Shown: one piece after another, positions 62,496 to 64,000 of the stretch
Numbering within the stretch: position 1 is the first letter of the stretch
Layout: each line of letters opens with the position of its first letter
From: Rhytidiadelphus loreus
Taxonomy: Eukaryota > Streptophyta > Bryopsida > Hypnales > Hylocomiaceae
Direction: 5' to 3'
NCBI GenBank assembly: GCA_947034895.1
Contig: OX344761.1
Location: forward strand, 83,221,839 to 83,285,838
Length of the DNA: 64,000 bases
The notes under the pieces: model-generated
What the model saw: only the letters and a program-made list of their open reading frames with translations
Databases searched by the model: none
What the model was told of the DNA's origin: nothing
Made by a program: the position numbers and the translations under genes

Positions 62496-62800
62496 TATTG
62501 TGCCAAAATTGCATAGCAATCATATAGTTAAAGTACATAAATTGTATGCTATTGATAGTCATTGTTTTTGCATTGATTCAATGCATAAAAATACATTGAG
62601 TCAGTGTGATTATGGTATGAATCCATGAAACAACAATAACCACACGATAATTGTTAATAATCCGTCTATCCTTAAGTTTGAGATGAATGCATTGTCCATC
62701 AACACAAAGCTCTTGACATTGGACCAAAACTACATAGTTCTTGAAAATTGACTCACCAACATTACATACAACCATCCAACTAACAAACTGGTTACAAATG
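62496..62800. repeat. Right outer arm of large inverted repeat
   Basis: This is the reverse-complement partner of 59455-59726: gttaaagtacataaattgta, tcaatgcataaaaataca and catgaaacaacaataaccac match the left arm in inverse. It has about 20 extra bases next to the CACTA terminus. Confidence 0.65.
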
Positions 62801-63406
62801 AAGCAAGACCACACTTTTTGTTTCTTTCTCAAGAATGATTTGCTAAGGCTTTTATAACTTTTTGTCTTTTAGCTTGCTTCTAATGAGTTCGTTCCAATTC
62901 TCTGATTTACAAATCCAAAGCTTCTTGTGTCTATTGAATGTAATTTTTGATGCTCTTCCAATGGTAGTATCTAATTCTACATCAATCAAAAATTTAATAA
63001 TATTTTAACTGGGCCAATTTGCATGAATATGGAAAATATTCTTAATATGCTCTAAACCCCCTAACCTCAATCCCATAAATTCTTAATCCTTAAAGGTCTC
63101 TAATGAACCATATATGGTACTGATTTGACTCTTAGAACACAAATTATATACTAATATTATGGCAAAGTATACACCATTTGATAATTCAAGAATGGGCATC
63201 TTTCATTTGGATGGCATTTAAATATCTAAACCTTATCATGCTCAAATACAAAACCATTAAGACAAAATACAACACCATTTTGTAGCTTTTCAGGCATACA
63301 TAGAGGTGTTATAGTCATCCAAATTGGGAGTGCCATGTGTCATTAGATTCAGCTCACCATAAATCCAACTTTGCATCATTACTTTTACTTCAATTCATGT
63401 ACCTTC

Positions 63407-63820
63407 TAAGGTAGTGTGTTCTAAAAGTGCCCATCTTCTTCAAACCGCCTCTATATTTAGGTGGAGAATGGAGATGGGGTGATCCTTAAATGGACCATTA
63501 TAGCAATTGAATGCACCAAAGAAAAATTATTTTTCTACTGTAAGAGCCAATCATTGTCTTTGATGTCCACACATTGCTTTACAAGTTGCAAGTGGACAGA
63601 TTTTGGGAGACCTATAGTCACAACTAGGTGCCTATGTCCAGAATCTTTGAAAATTTGTAACTAATTCAAAAATGCTTGGAAAAATACAAAACCACTTGTG
63701 TTAGGTTCCACATCCATTTTTCTTTCTCTGAAAAATGATAGAAAAATAATTTTGTCCGCTTCAGCCTACGAAAAAGGCAGACCAGCTCTTAAATGGTTGC
63801 TTTTAGAGCATATTACCTTA
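63407..63820. mobile_element. TIR element, 414 bp, homologous to 15252-15545
   Basis: The left end TAAGGTAGTGTGTTCTAAAAG and right end CTTTTAGAGCATATTACCTTA are inverted repeats with a few mismatches. The right two thirds match the 15252-15545 segment in reverse orientation. There is no coding capacity. The frame 63461-63664 is short and has no motif. Confidence 0.65.
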
Positions 63821-63884
63821 TGTCAAATGCACTAAAAAAAAATGTAATGTGTTCAAAATTGGATTCCCAAAAACTTTAAGGATT

Positions 63885-63920
63885 AAACCCTAAACCATTA
63901 AATCCTAAACCCTAAATCAT
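63885..63920. repeat. Degenerate telomere-like (CCCTAAA) stretch
   Basis: The plant telomere word occurs as aaaccctaaacc and cctaaaccctaaatc, with the related word aaatcctaaa between them. It is too short and imperfect to be a telomere. It may be an interstitial relic or a telo-box. Confidence 0.5.
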
Positions 63921-64000
63921 TGAGTGCATTTCCAAAATAAGCAAATTCACTGTACACCGACAAACGAGTATGCACGTGCATCTCCCTTCCAACAATTCAA

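Larger units (their letters stand above)
62800..64000. other. AT-rich spacer at the right edge
   Basis: I see no gene. The contents are the TIR element at 63407-63820 and a degenerate telomere-like stretch near 63885. Confidence 0.5.

Noticed and set aside
62578..62832. 84-codon minus-strand frame in the right outer arm, and 97 codons at 59339-59632
   Set aside because: Both lie in the inverted-repeat arms and are broken differently in the partner arm. At most a dead transposon frame.

Overview
The window is nuclear DNA of a land plant. It holds spliced plant genes (a KANADI transcription factor, a TOM1-LIKE/TOL protein, a plant-type sterol delta-7 reductase) with GT-AG introns, AT-rich intergenic DNA and many plant-type MITEs. 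It is mostly intergenic. Sequence alone does not fix the species. A bryophyte or another early-diverging lineage is possible but unproven.

Layout. 1-3.2 kb holds decayed gene remains: two unidentified exon-like pieces, a frameshifted TIC21-like chloroplast inner-envelope gene, and a broken GT47 exostosin-type glycosyltransferase fragment. 3.2-6.7 kb is AT-rich spacer with one MITE. 6.7-10.6 kb carries an intact PRP6/STA1 splicing factor whose 1015 codons are uninterrupted. 10.6-17.6 kb is spacer with nested MITEs, minisatellites and a foldback element. 17.9-22.4 kb is a nine-exon TOL gene (VHS + GAT, ubiquitin-dependent endosomal sorting). 23.6-32.5 kb is a thirteen-exon DWF5/7-dehydrocholesterol reductase gene whose long introns hold MITE-like sequence. 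32.5-42.6 kb is a gene desert. 42.6-46.8 kb is a KANADI gene behind a CCAAT/TGACGTG-rich promoter-like block and a long leader. 46.8-64 kb is a second desert with a near-perfect long hairpin, a GC-rich foldback MITE and a CACTA-like element with tandem repeats and a possible transposase scrap.

The most novel signal is in the two deserts. There I see at least four, probably five, copies of a roughly 0.9 kb non-coding element bounded by TTAA at both ends. Their terminal inverted repeats resemble CCCCTAAAKGMCCAAGGC, and several solitary ends are also present. TTAA flanks plus CCC-starting termini are the hallmark of piggyBac-type transposons, which are not usually reported from land plants. The intact genes serve unrelated housekeeping or developmental roles (splicing, endosomal sorting, sterol synthesis, abaxial/lateral organ patterning) and form no functional cluster. 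All are on the plus strand. Exon boundaries were worked out by hand from reading frame, splice consensus and remembered family sequences. They are good for TOL and DWF5 and less certain at the 3' end of KANADI.
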